A stretch of DNA of 64,000 nucleotides from the NCBI GenBank assembly GCA_020310875.1, contig MU260054.1:1-64000 (forward strand), in the 5' to 3' direction. Below are positions 11,998 through 22,276 of the stretch, in pieces. The DNA is from Ceratopteris richardii. Lineage: Eukaryota > Streptophyta > Polypodiopsida > Polypodiales > Pteridaceae. Positions within the stretch are counted from its first letter, which is position 1, and each line of letters opens with the position of its first letter. The translations under genes were made by a program, and so were the position numbers. The notes below the pieces were generated by a model. It was given only the letters and a program-made list of their open reading frames with translations. It did not search any database and was not told where the DNA came from.

Positions 11998-12468
11998 TCA
12001 GGTAGTGGTCAGAGATGGTGAGGTCGGTGTGTTGCGAGGGGAAGGGTGGCCCCAGTGATGAGTAAAACTCTGAGATATGTAGCATCTATCAAGTCTAGCT
12101 TTCCTCAGGTCCTCGACCGCTTGGAGGTTTGACCAAGAAAAGCCATTCGAGTCTTTGAATTCGACCAAATCCAAGTGTAGCTTGGTTTTGTCCCACCTTT
12201 CTTTCTTCCGACTATCCATGACCCTGCTCTTGCCCATCCATCTGTCCATAGGGTCCTCCACCATGGTGAAGTCGCCACAAATAAGCACGTTGTGGGGGAG
12301 CGAGTCCAAGGAAGTCCAAGTGTTCAATCTCTCTAACTCCTCATTAGGGGCATACAAAGAAACTAAAGTAAAACAAAGGGCACCAAAAGAAACAGCGATC
12401 CACTGATGGCATTCATCTTCAATGGAGTTCTCAAGCTTTTCAAACCAGAATTGATTAATACCGATTAC
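11998..12468 (-). pseudogene. LINE J endonuclease remnant
   Basis: The minus-strand frame reads INQFWFEKLENSIEDECHQW, then a hydrophobic strand ending LVSLYAPN, then LICGDFTMVEDPMDRW and LDRCYIS. These match the APE-type endonuclease of plant L1 LINEs (YAPN, GDFN and LDRxxxS motifs). The domain's N-terminus (the NVRGL and QETK motifs) is not present. In-frame Met at 12357 is an internal codon, not a natural start. Confidence 0.8.
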
Positions 12469-12470
12469 CG

Positions 12471-12802
12471 TTCTGTCAGACCCCCGCTGGTGCGCCGTTC
12501 AAATCCAAACATGGGTCGAGGACGATGCACAACTAATGATTCATTGCTGAGTGTCTTGCTCATTGTTGACCATTGTGCATGGTCCGTGGAGTGTGCAACA
12601 TCTAGCATGATAGCAAGTTGCAAACCTGTAACTTTGTGCATCCAGCAGAAGTTGGAAAGACCATTGCTCATCGTATGTGGAGTGCAGAGCAGCTATGGCT
12701 TCTTACCACAACACAAGCATACGGAGCTTGAGCCTCAAATATAGTACATACTATACAGCCGTGCACATTTGTTTTCTTCTTTCGCTCTTTTCAAAACGAA
12801 AT
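12471..12802. other. Unassigned spacer
   Basis: Resemblance to LINE J stops at about 12470. The sequence up to the tandem duplication at 12803 has a 112-codon plus-strand open frame (12406-12744) that overlaps LINE sequence at its start and shows no recognisable motif. I see no RNA gene or repeat here. Confidence 0.4.
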
Positions 12803-13148
12803 GATAGGACTTCTAGAGATAAAACCTATTCCTTTAGTTGGTTGTAAGAAAGGGAAGGAATATTTCTATAGGCCGTTCAAAATAAGTTGTGCAATAATCT
12901 TCTTTAATTTTATCGCTAGAGAGAGGAATAAGATGATAGGTGGGGCATTTATAAGAATATATGTTCATTCTAGGCACCAATTTCTTTTTGAAGAGAGCCT
13001 CAATTTCGTTTTGAAGAGAGCCTCAATTTCATGCTTAAGTTCAACGTTCAGAAATCTTTTAAAAGTGGCCTTCTATGAAAAGTTTATATCTTCCAGTTCT
13101 ACTATTTTGAACCCTCAATCTCCTCCTAGCCATCCATCTATTCAATAA
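12801..13148 (+). CDS. Hypothetical ORF in tandem unit 1
   Basis: A 115-residue open frame starting MIGLLEIKPIPLVGC and containing FKISCAIIF, YVHSRHQFLFEESLNF and SISCLSSTFRNLLK. I do not recognise it. It is rich in F, I, S, K and R, which could suggest an organellar-type or lineage-specific protein, but that is only compositional. The paralogous frame in unit 2 keeps the same length and ends with the same NPQSPP-HPSIQ tail. This could equally be non-coding DNA duplicated recently. No promoter or splice evidence was found. Confidence 0.2.
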   Translation: MIGLLEIKPIPLVGCKKGKEYFYRPFKISCAIIFFNFIARERNKMIGGAFIRIYVHSRHQFLFEESLNFVLKRASISCLSSTFRNLLKVAFYEKFISSSSTILNPQSPPSHPSIQ

Positions 13149-13669
13149 TTTAGAAAATTTAGTTTTCTTGGTGGATAAGCGTGTTTTCACCTTCATGTTG
13201 CCTTTATGAGATATTGAATTCTTTTGTATTCATAGTTTGATAGGACCTCTAGAGATAAAGCCTATTCTTTTAGTTGGTTGTAGGAAAGGGAAGGAATATT
13301 TCTATAAACTGTTCAAAATAAGTTGTGCAATAATCTTCATTAAAGCTAGAGACAGGAATAAGATGATCTGTGGGGCATTTATAAGAAGATATGTTCATTC
13401 CAGGCACCAGTTTCTTTTTGAAGAGAGCCTCAATTTCTTTTTGGAGAGAGCTTCAATTTCATGCTTAAGTTCAACTTTCAGAAATCTTTTAAAAGACGCC
13501 TTCTATGAAAAGTTTATATCTTCGAGTTCTACTATTTTGAACCCTCAATCTCCTCCTACCCATCCATCTATTCAATAATTTAGACAGCTTAGTTTTCTTG
13601 GTGGATAAGTGTGTTTTCACCTTCATGTTGCCTTTATGAGATATTAGATTCTTTGGTTTTCATAGTTTG
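12803..13669. repeat. Two-copy tandem duplication, about 433 bp per unit
   Basis: Unit 1 (12803-13238) and unit 2 (13239-13669) align over their full length at roughly 90% identity by eye. Both start GATAGGAC-TCTAGAGATAAA and end ATGAGATATT...CATAGTTTG. Each holds one open frame of 113-116 codons in register (12801-13148 and 13237-13578). The two frames differ by a 6-bp indel that keeps the frame. No terminal repeats or poly(A) mark it as a known transposon. Confidence 0.88.
13237..13578 (+). CDS. Hypothetical ORF in tandem unit 2
   Basis: A 113-residue open frame parallel to the one at 12801-13148. It shares VGC-KGKEYFY, FKISCAIIF, RNKMI-GAFIR and FLFEESLNF. The first codon at 13237 is TTG in the sequence rather than ATG, so the start is doubtful. 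Relative to unit 1 it lacks two codons in the middle yet stays open to the same stop. No function can be assigned. Confidence 0.17.
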   Translation: MIGPLEIKPILLVGCRKGKEYFYKLFKISCAIIFIKARDRNKMICGAFIRRYVHSRHQFLFEESLNFFLERASISCLSSTFRNLLKDAFYEKFISSSSTILNPQSPPTHPSIQ

Positions 13670-13805
13670 TTTTTATGATATATCTTAGGAATAAAGCCTT
13701 TTGAAATTTGATGTAAGTGGAAACCTTGTATTTGATTTGTAGGGCAATAGGAAATCTCCCGCTTCAATTTTTGAGAAGAAGGAAGATGCCTGTTCAAAAA
13801 ACTCA
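13670..13805. other. Short spacer before LINE I
   Basis: AT-rich sequence with no recognisable content. It ends in CAAAAAACTCATT (about 13793-13805). The AACTCATT in it recurs just after the A-rich end of LINE I at about 22270 and is a candidate LINE target duplication. Confidence 0.35.
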
Positions 13806-13926
13806 TTACGAAAAGTAGTGTTTACTTAACAACTTGAGGCACAATACGGGAGCAGCGCTGAAACCCTAGACTCTGTTCCCCTATGCGTCCATCGTCACTT
13901 GGCCCTCCCTCCCCCCTCGGGGAGGT

Positions 13927-14607
13927 ATGGCTTTCCAAGAAGCCTTGAAGAACAGCTTCATCAACCTCAAGTCTCCGAAAAGCTTGGAGGTTGCCTCTGG
14001 TCTTGCCTTTCATGAAATTATGCTCCAAAACGGCAATCAACTGGGGATTGGCAACAGGCTTCCAAAATATCCAACAGGTATGTGCTCTTCAGTTAGCATC
14101 ATCAACACAGGTTTTGTTTTTGAACCTACAGGTCCTCCAAACGACATCCCCAAAGCACATAAGGAGACAAGGTCATATGCTCAAGCTACTGCCAATACTC
14201 CTCAAGGTCTATTCTCTCTGTTTAACCAATCGACGTGCTCGGGTATCCCTTTTCCTATACACCTCTCAGTGGATAAGGGCAAACAGAAGATTGATCAAGT
14301 CGAAGATTTAGGTAATATTCCAGACTGTGAAGACCACCCTAAAAAAATTAACCTTGACTTTGAGATGTCCGACAAGGATGAAGCCACACTGATCATAGAT
14401 AGGAATGCTCTATCCAGCTGGCATAATCAGCTATATGAAAAAGCACTTATTGGACTATGTCATGGCCCTAGGCCCCCACAAGAGCTTTCCAAATCTTGGA
14501 TCCAAGCTAATTGGGAGAACAGATATCTTCACGTGAAACATGTCCAGAACATGCCAAATAACATTTATTTATTTTTCATTGAACATGCTAATAGCCCTAA
14601 CCCCTGA
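13927..14607 (+). pseudogene. LINE I ORF1 (DUF4283-like), truncated
   Basis: A 226-residue open frame from an ATG at 13927. The C-terminal third has ALIGLCHGPRPPQELSKSWI, which matches in sense the ORF1 piece in LINE L (VIGLCHGPRPPQEVLKTWI near 23290). That region belongs to the DUF4283 type of RNA-binding ORF1 in plant L1 LINEs. A tail of nucleic-acid-binding type (CCHC) is absent and the frame stops shortly after. The protein would package or chaperone LINE RNA in an active copy. Here it is a remnant. Confidence 0.75.
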
Positions 14608-14678
14608 TGTGATTTGTTTGCAGGAGCTCAAAGTGGATGATTTTAATCTACTATCCAATCTTAATATCATCTCTAATA
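14554..14678 (+). pseudogene. LINE I endonuclease start
   Basis: The frame reads LTPDVICLQELKVDDFNLLS, with the catalytic CLQE(L/T)K motif of APE-type endonucleases. It begins inside the end of ORF1 in another frame and is cut by the left LTR of Copia H at 14679. The domain resumes after 18642 in a degraded state. Confidence 0.75.
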
Positions 14679-15685
14679 TGTTGGTGCAAGTCAACCACCA
14701 ATTGATGCTTTGGATGAAGGATTGAAGTCAAAGATTAGTCTATGAAGCTTGAAGATAGTGCACATTCTGAAAATGAAGACTTGTATACATATGTACATTA
14801 AACGTATAGTTAGCTCACTTATACCTTTGTTATGGTCATGAGCTTGTACATATATGCCTATATATACAAGTAAAAATTCGGGGCAAGTGTGAAAGAGCAT
14901 GAGATGAGAAGAATTAGAAGTCATTAGACACGTTAGAAGTGAAGAATATCTCTCTCATCATTCAGATGTAAAATTCTCAGAGAAGAAGAAAAATTAGGCC
15001 TGATCTTTTGCTGATTACTCCTTCTGTGTTTAATCTTTTGTGTAATGCTTTTGTACAAGTCTAAGTCTATAGTTGATTGACCTCTGTACACGTTTTCAGA
15101 TCCTAATTGGGACCAGGCTGAGAGAATTGAGAGTAGGAACATTTACATGTGTAAATGTGAAGAAGTGAAGTTGTAACAGCTGCCAAAATTTGATGCTAAT
15201 GTTTTGGTCAATTCGTCTTCCACAGTGTAAAGTTTTGAGCAAGCAAGCACTCATTCTTTAAGTTCAAAGGTAATCTACCTATGACTAAAAGCATTTGAAT
15301 AAATGGGTTGTAGTTTGAGAGAACTATGCATTAAAATTTATAGGTGTCAAAGTAGATTGTAGAGAAGTATAATTTTAGACATAGGTGAATTTTTTGAATC
15401 ATTTCTCAAGATCTACTAAGTCTTTTGAGATTATTTTCCTTGGAGAAGGTGCACAAACATAATACTTTATACAAAGTTTCATCAAAACTTTACAAATTTG
15501 ATTAGTCAGTGAGTGAGTTATGTGCAGCAGACTTTCTAAGTAGTGACTCTCTTCACAATTAGTTCAAGATTTTGATAATCTAGTATTGATCCTCCAAATT
15601 GGTAAAGGTTTTGAATAGTTCTTGATATAGAGGTGCTCGAACATCAAGGATAGCTTGTTCTTTTAGAGATTAACACTCTCCATCA
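14679..15685 (+). repeat. 5' LTR of Copia H
   Basis: A 1007-bp LTR beginning TGTTGGTGCAAGTCAACCAC and ending CACTCTCCATCA. It is related to the 1033-bp LTRs of G (read on the minus strand, TGTTGGTGCATACCAATCAC ... CATTCTCCATCA). A PBS follows after one base. A TATA-like box CTATATATACA is at 14858-14868. Confidence 0.92.
14858..14868 (+). promoter_or_regulatory. TATA-like box in H LTR
   Basis: CTATATATACA lies about 180 bp into the LTR, at a position comparable to the TATA-like box of the G LTR. It is the probable old element promoter, judged by position and sequence only. Confidence 0.4.
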
Positions 15686-15686
15686 G

Positions 15687-15701
15687 TGGTATCAGAGCAG
15701 G
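15687..15701 (+). other. Primer binding site of H (tRNA-iMet)
   Basis: TGGTATCAGAGCAGG lies one base after the LTR end. It is the canonical complement to the 3' end of plant initiator tRNA-Met. Confidence 0.93.
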
Positions 15702-15905
15702 AATCATCAAAATAGAAGAAAGGAGGCCCCCACTACTGCACTCATACAAAATCAACATTTGAAGGTTCAAAAGGTGAAAGCCTGAAGGGAAAGCTTGAGA
15801 AGGAGGCCTGAAGCTATCAAGAAGATCAAAAGGGACTTTGTTTGAAGTAAAGGTACTCTTATTCCTCATAAAGTTTGAAGACTTTAATACACAGTTGAAG
15901 AAAGG

Positions 15906-18620
15906 ATGGGAGATTCTCTTCAAATAGAGAAAACTATCTAGCTTGGTCAATGAGGATGGAAACTCATCTTATGAGCAAAGATCTGATAGGTTACATCACA
16001 AGTGAAGAAGAAAAACCACAATTTATAGATCCTAGTCTTCCAGCTAGGGATGAACTCTTAGATTTGAAAACTTGGATGAAGAGAGATGCTCAAGCAAGGA
16101 GCATTATCTACATGGGAGTGAATGACTACTTGCTACCTCATATTAGAGGACTTGAAAGTGCAAGTGACATATGGAATGCTTTCAAGGAGCATTTCCAAAA
16201 TACTACCAAGTCAAGGAAGGCATCTTGGTGGGCAAAGTTTACCACATTCAAGAAGAAGGCCTCTCAATCCATTTCAGATTATGTAACAAGAATGAAGGAC
16301 ATTGTAGATGCATTAGGAGCAGTTGATGAAGATATTGAGGAGGATAAATTGGTTAGGCAAATCCTCACAGGTTTGAGAGGAGATGAGAAATGGAAGCCAT
16401 TCATTTTGTCTACTGAATTGTCACTAGATCATTTCACTCCTGATTTAAATTAGTTGCTAGGACACATGTTAACTTTTGAGCAGGATGTCAAAGGTGATGG
16501 TGATAAGAGTACAGGTCAAACAATGTATTCAAAGGACAAGAAGAAGAATAGCAAAGGCAAGCGACAAGTAAATGAAGAAGAAGGTACAACTAGCCAAGCC
16601 AACTTCCTAAGAGGAAGAGGAGGTGGCAAAGGTAGAGGAAGAGGCAGAAGCAATAAAGATGGAGCCAAAGCTTGCTAGATTTGTGGTAAGACAAATCATT
16701 TAGCTCATTATTGTTGGCATAATAATCAGAATAATGGAGGATATAATCAGAATTTTAATTCAAGAGGAAGATGTGGCAGAAACCAAAGAGGTAATTTGAG
16801 AGGCAGAGGTTACTTTGGTAGAAATGGAGGTAGAGGTTTCCAAAGTCAATCCTACAACAATACCTACTACAATTATGCTTCAGATTAGAAGGAGGATTCA
16901 ACCTTGATTATGAATGCAACTTGTGAAAGGCAAAGTGAAGACCAGAGAGTCTTCTACATTGACTTACGGTGTAGCAATCATCTGAGTGGTAATATAGCCT
17001 TGATGACTGATTTGGAGAATAAGGTAACTAATCATGTAGTTCAAACAGGTGATAATACAAAGCACTATGTGAAGTCAATTGGATTGGTGAAAGCCAAGGA
17101 TGGAAGTACTCTTTTGAGTAAGGTTTTGTATGTTCCTACAATTCCAAAGAATTTGATAACTCTAGGGAAAATTGTTGAAAAAGTTTATGAAGTAAGGTTC
17201 ATAATGATAGAGCTTTTGTGGAAGACCTTAGCAATGGGTGTAAACAAAATATTTTAGGGAATAAAGAAGGAAGACATTTCACATTGAAGATTCAAGGTAA
17301 TGTTGGTCATGCCTTCTTCACTTATGGAGGACATAAGATCTCTGAGTTAGATCTTTGGCATAAAAGGCTTGGACATTTTAATGAAAGAGGTATTAAGGAT
17401 ATGGTTAACAATGGTTTAGTGCTTGGATTGCCTAATGTTGTAGGTCAAAATATGACATACAAATGTGAGGCATGTCAATTAGGTAAGGCTTATAAGCAAT
17501 CATATTCTACGCATGGATTTATGTATTCAGAAAAGCTTGAGTTGGTACACACAGATGTGTGGGGACCATCAAAGGATTTCAGTATTAATGGTTCAAGATA
17601 TTATGTGATTTATGTTGATGATGCTACCACGTGGATCACTATCTATGTGATCAAAGATAAATTAGAGGTATTTAATACATTCACACATTATCATGTGTAT
17701 GCAAAAAGAAGTATAGGTCAAAAGTTGAAGGGACTAAAGTCAGATGGAGGGGGAGAGTATTTCTCTAATGAGTTCAGTGACTACTTATGGAATGCAGGTA
17801 TAAAAAGGGAAGTTACTTATAGGTACTCTCCTCAACAAAATGGCGTAGCAGAAAGGAGAAATAGAACTCTGTTGAGTTTGCAAAATCAATGATGAAGGAG
17901 AAAAATTGTCCAAATTATTTGTGGGTTGAGGCTGTAAATATAGCAACATATTTGGTCAATAGGTTACCATGTAAAGCTTTGTAGGGTATGACACCATATC
18001 AGGCATGGTGGGGTAAGAGACCTACCTTAGATCATTGCAAAGTGTTTGGATGTTTGGCTTATGCATATGTGCCATCTCAGTTGAGGCATAAATTGGAACC
18101 TAAAGCTGAAAAGTATGTGTTCATTGGATATGATGATAAGCAGATGGGTTATAGGTTGTGCAATCCATCCACAAAACAATTCCTTGTATCAAAGGATGTT
18201 ACATTTGATGAGCAAGATACTTGGTATGCAGGTACAATCAATAATCATGCAGGTGATGAAGAAGTTTTGAATCAAAAGAAAGGTAAATCAAAGGTTCAGA
18301 TATATGATGATGAAGATAGCAATGAAGTACAAGTTGAAGTTGAAGAAATGCCAAGGTTTGATCTAGACTGTGATGAACCAGAAACTTCAAGAAGTGGAGA
18401 ACTCAGAAGATCATCAAGACACAAATGGCAGCCTACAAGGTATAACTATGACACTTCTTTTTTGACCACTAAAGATTATGCTTATATGGTGAAAGCAGAT
18501 GAAGACCCTTCTCCATATGAAGAGGCAAAAGGTAAGGGAAATTGGGAGAAAGCTATGTAGGAAGAGTATGATGCATCGATGGAGAATGAGACATGGGATT
18601 TGGTTCCTAAACCACATAGT
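15906..18620 (+). pseudogene. Copia H gag-protease-integrase remnant
   Basis: Gag (UBN2 type) starts near 15906. It has KTWMKRDAQARSIIYMGVND near 16066 and KFTTFKKKASQSISDYVTRM near 16236, both very close to G. A knuckle region follows near 16680, then a protease-like segment (CSNHLSGNI, near 16970), GAG-pre-integrase (DLWHKRLGHFNERGIKDM, near 17350), the integrase core (VHTDVWGPSKDF, near 17550; SDGGGEYFSNEF, near 17740) and the linker towards RT. Several breaks interrupt it. It is a fossil. Confidence 0.87.
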
Positions 18621-18642
18621 CAAAAATTAACACTCTCCATCA

Positions 18643-19240
18643 TAATAGATATACTTGGTACTGTACTCAGCATCCTAAAGGGAAGGGTGGTGCCGCTATT
18701 GGTATCTCCAACTCCATTTCTCATGACTGCATGTTCAATAATAGCCATCAACGGATTGCCGTAAAGTGTCTAGACCCATTGAATTTCATTATTGTCTATG
18801 TCTAGGCCTCTAACACCTCTGTTCATAGGACTAACTATTGGAACAGTCTCTTCTTACTCTTAGGTGATGTTATCTTGACCGGGGACTTCAATATGGTTGT
18901 TAATAGGAATGATAGGAAGGAAAATCAAAATAATGTCCTTTAAGGAACTGAAAAGTCTAGCTTGATCAATTTGGTGAGTGCTCTTAACCTTGTTGATTGC
19001 TCTACCAACACAAATCATATTTGGAATAATATGAACTCTTCCAATTTGTTATCTGCCAGGCTTGATAGAATTTACATGAATAATAATAGGTATTAGGATC
19101 TATGACATTTTACCTGTAACAAAGACCCCTCCCTACAGCTGTCTAACCATTTGCCTCTAATGATCAAGTTGTGAAAAAACTCTCTTGATGATAAAGCTAG
19201 CTGGCCCCATCTGGATAGTTCCTTACTGAAGCTTCCCTAT
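18643..19240 (+). pseudogene. LINE I endonuclease, second part
   Basis: After Copia H the endonuclease resumes in a worn state. ILTGDFNMVVNRNDRKENQN (near 18870; GDFN catalytic motif), LDRIYMNN (near 19062) and LSNHLPLMIKL (near 19140; the SDHxP-type motif) are visible. Stops interrupt the frame. Together with the piece at 14554-14678 it makes up most of an APE-type domain, with wear at both edges. Confidence 0.75.
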
Positions 19241-19781
19241 GTTAAATAGCAAACTAAGAACATTCTTTTGTATCATTTTTATTTGAGTAACTCCCCCCCT
19301 TCATTTCTTAGGAGAAAGTTATCAAAGATATCCACGCCCTTTTCACTAGACTCAAGCGTAAGGCCAAGAAGGTTAGGAATCAAAGAAGAACGATGATCTT
19401 TAAAGAGATAGAACAAGCTGAGTTGGCTAGCATTGACCAACATAGCAAAAGTCAAAAGGTCCTTGATCTTTAGGAAAGGTTTAGGTATGAAGACTACATT
19501 CTTGCTAGTGGTGCTCTTGTTGCATCAAGAGAATTATGGGCTAGAAAGTGGATAAACCCAACAAGCATATGTTTGGAATTATTAAAAAGAAGAAAGCTAG
19601 GGACTTTTTTCCCTTGCTGAGGAAGAGTTCTAGGTATTATGTTGTGTCTATCCAAGAGAATTTGCAGGAGGCTATTAGTTTCTTTACCAATGTTTTCTCT
19701 AGGCCTTCCAAGAGGGGGGATGATATCCAGAGGGCTAGGGCCCTTATTTCCTTAAAGAGAAAATAAATTTTCTCTCAGGTC

Positions 19782-20815
19782 ATGGCCTCTATCCTAGACA
19801 TGCCCCTCTCTGTCAGTGAGGTTAGAGAAACCATTAGTAAATTGAAACCCTGCAAAAGTCTTGGATGGGATGGATTACCTAATGAATTCTTTCAAGAACT
19901 GGTAGATGTCCTTGTGCCCATTATTCTCTTGATATGGCAAGAAGCCATGAGAAGAGATACCCTTTCTACCTTTATCAATTTTGGAGTGATTAAATTGATT
20001 CATAAGCAAGGATATAAGGAAGACCTTAATAATTGGAGACCTATCTCTTGTCTGACTTCTCTTTACAAAATGTTTTCCTCCTCCTTGGCCAGGAGGCTTA
20101 GTCCCATTATGAATATGATTATTATCCATGATCAGAAAGGGTTCATTAAGGGGAGGTTCATTCTAGATTCCATTATCTCCTTGCGGGAAGGATTGGAGTA
20201 TGCCAAAGATTTTAATTTAGATACCTTCTTCTTTAAAGTGGATTTCGATAAGGCATATGATAGAATTGAATGGGATTTCATTCTTCAGTCTCCACATGAT
20301 ATTGGGGCGGGCAAAAGATTCATTAAGTTTGCAAGTATTTTGTTTGGTAGTGCTAACTCTAGAGTTTCCATGAATGTTATATTTCTGAACCTTCTAGTTT
20401 GTTCAGGTCTATGAGACAGGGTTGCCCCCTTTCCCTTCTCCCTTTTGTCATCACCAGTGATGCTCTGGGTTGGCTTGTGAGAGATTGTATTGAGGTGGGC
20501 ACCTTCAGTGGGTTGCTGATTCCTAGCTCTTCTACCCAGCTTGGGTTGCAAATGTTTGCAGATGATACCAATATGATCACCAAGGCTGATAACCTTTCTG
20601 CTGTGTATTTTCATAAATGTCTAGACTTATTTTGCTATGCCACTGGGTCTAAAGTCAATCATAACAAAACTAGTTTTTTTCCCTCTAAGGTATTCCTATG
20701 GGGTTTGACATCACCATGGACCAAAGATGGGATTGGATCATGGAAAAATTTAGGAAAAGGGTTTTTCACTGGATGGGGATGCAACAATCCTTGTCTCATA
20801 GAATCTTTGTTTTGA
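19782..20815 (+). pseudogene. LINE I reverse transcriptase
   Basis: Two open stretches in different frames (19782-20414 and 20399-20815). The first has LKPCKSLGWDGLPNEFFQEL (the KxPGxDG-type entry motif), NWRPISCLTSLYK, KGFIKGRFILDSI and FFKVDFDKAYDRIEWDF (first catalytic aspartate). The second has RQGCPLSLLPF, QMFADDTNMI (catalytic FADD) and VNHNKTSFF. This is the full motif order of a plant L1 RT, with a frame change near 20400. A degraded connection and zf-RVT-like segment (FWNAWMKVKISYAVPDYF, near 21208) follows to about 21300. Confidence 0.87.
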
Positions 20816-21299
20816 AGCATTACATCTTGCGTTCCCTAACCTATTTTTTCTCGTTGGTAGCCCAATAAAAAGCAGCTTTCCCAAGCCATGGCTTTAGTGA
20901 GGAGATTCCTTAGGGGTGGCACTCCTCTTGGTAATAAAATCCCAAAGGTTTCCTAGAGCACCTGCTGTATGAAAAAGAAGAGGAGGGCCTTAGTCTAATT
21001 TTCCCTACACACATGGCCCCCCAAATGGCAGCTGAATGGATTTTGAGGGCCTCTAAAAGCAATGATTTTTGGCCATGTCCTATTAAGAGGAACATCCATT
21101 CTTTCCATATCAAAGGTCATAAGAACTAGAAGGGCCACAACTTGTGGGATATTATGACTTCTCCCTATGATCTTACTCCCAAAGGCAGCCCCCTTGTTTG
21201 TTCTTTTTGGAATGCATGGATGAAAGTTAAAATCTCCTATGCCGTGCCTGACTACTTTGCTAGCAATTTCTCTTTTATCCTATAGGACTCCATATGGTA

Positions 21300-22276
21300 T
21301 GCTACTTTACTTCCTCTGACCCATCCCCCCTATCTATTAGAAATAACAAGTGTAGGAAGCTTGGTTTTAGTAACTAGGTTTCCCTATTGAGGGGCAATAA
21401 TCTGATTAATGATGATGTCATTTTGTCTAATGGATTTCTCTCCTTGGCTTGCAAACAAATCTTGTTGAATAAAAAAAGTTTGTTCATTGAAAGGACTGCT
21501 TCCTACCTCAACCATAAGTGGATTCCTATCTCCAAAGTTGCAGAAGATATGCTCCAAAGATTCAAGAAGTCTCCCAATAAAATTCAGTCTATTGTTCCTA
21601 AACTCAATGCCAAATGGATGATTTTGCAATTCCCATCAGTGGAGATTTAGGCTCAAGATGCTCTGGGCCTTCCCCACATCTACCAAACATTCTTGTCTGC
21701 TCTGGATGATCATGCACAAAGGATTGTGCATTGGTAGCAAGGATAAAGATTACAATATTAGTATTGGCAATTGTGCCTCTGTGATAGACCTAAGGACCTT
21801 CCGCATATGTTGATTTATGGTATGTCAGCCAAAAGATACTAGGAATGTATTAATGTCTACTGTACGAGCCATGGTCTCCCTCCCCTTTCTTTCAAGAATA
21901 TCCTCCTTGTTTGATAGTATGGATATTGGGCTATGGAAAATTTTTAGAGCCCTTATCATCTAGTACATTTGGAGGATTAGGAACTAGAAGGTTTTCTCAA
22001 GAGTTCATAAGGATTTTTTGTATAATTGTTTTCAGGATTTAAAATCCTCTATCAAGATGTGCAAGTAGAAAATGGAAGATGCCAATGATGTTTCCAATGA
22101 CCATCATGACATATTTAGGGATTATGACTGTCATAAGTGGAAAAATAGAGTTTTGGCCCTCTACTCTACAAAGAGGCTAAGCCTCATGATGTACATAGAC
22201 AATATGTTGTAATCGCCCCTAGTCGGAGTTTTCTCTGTCTTTTTAATTTAATATTTTACTATTATCTTCAAAAAAA
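21300..22276 (+). other. LINE I 3' end
   Basis: Degraded 3' part of LINE I after the zf-RVT-like region, ending in a short A-rich tail at 22263-22276. A small open frame at 21387-21650 shows no clear domain and is probably decayed C-terminal ORF2. The junction with unrelated DNA follows at once. Confidence 0.55.

Larger units (their letters stand above)
10114..12470 (-). mobile_element. LINE fragment J (L1-type, minus strand)
   Basis: Truncated plant L1-type LINE read leftwards, with endonuclease (12468-11998), linker (12085-11438), RT C-terminal half with the FADD active-site motif (11441-10968), connection region (10958-10548) and the zf-RVT-like tail (to about 10114). The 5' end including ORF1 and the start of the endonuclease is absent, and there is no poly(A) end. 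The N-terminal RT motifs (the KxPGxDG region up to the first aspartate motif) are missing at about 11440, where linker sequence runs directly into the middle of RT, so an internal deletion is present. Confidence 0.87.
14679..18642 (+). mobile_element. Copia element H, shortened old copy
   Basis: Ty1/copia copy of the same family as G, inserted in LINE I. The parts seen are the 5' LTR (14679-15685), a tRNA-iMet PBS, gag, protease and integrase. RT, RNase H and a full 3' LTR are not seen. The right end still matches the last bases of the LTR (ATTAACACTCTCCATCA), and the duplication TAATA flanks both ends (14674-14678 and 18643-18647). The coding part has several breaks (at least half a dozen). 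Its age cannot be taken from an LTR pair, but gag similarity to G suggests a moderately old copy. Confidence 0.92.
13806..22276 (+). mobile_element. LINE I (L1-type), split by Copia H
   Basis: Plant L1-type non-LTR retrotransposon in two blocks, 13806-14678 and 18643-22276. Block 1 has ORF1 (DUF4283-like) and the start of the endonuclease. Block 2 has the rest of the endonuclease, RT with the FADD motif, a zf-RVT-like region and a short A-rich 3' end (CTTCAAAAAAATAA, 22263-22276). The 5-bp TAATA flanks Copia H and restores LINE continuity. ORF1 runs into the endonuclease at about 14590 without the usual C-terminal zinc knuckle or intergenic spacer, so there is an internal deletion. There are several frame changes and stops in ORF2. 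AACTCATT on both sides is a possible target duplication. Confidence 0.85.

Noticed and set aside
12801-13578. Organelle genome insert in the tandem duplication
   Set aside because: I compared it from memory with common plastid and mitochondrial proteins and could not match it. The composition alone is not enough to call it.
15687-15701. tRNA gene at the TGGTATCAGAGCAGG sites (also 60166-60180 and 24270-24284)
   Set aside because: Only the complement of a tRNA 3' end is present, directly after LTRs. No tRNA body can be folded from the flanks.
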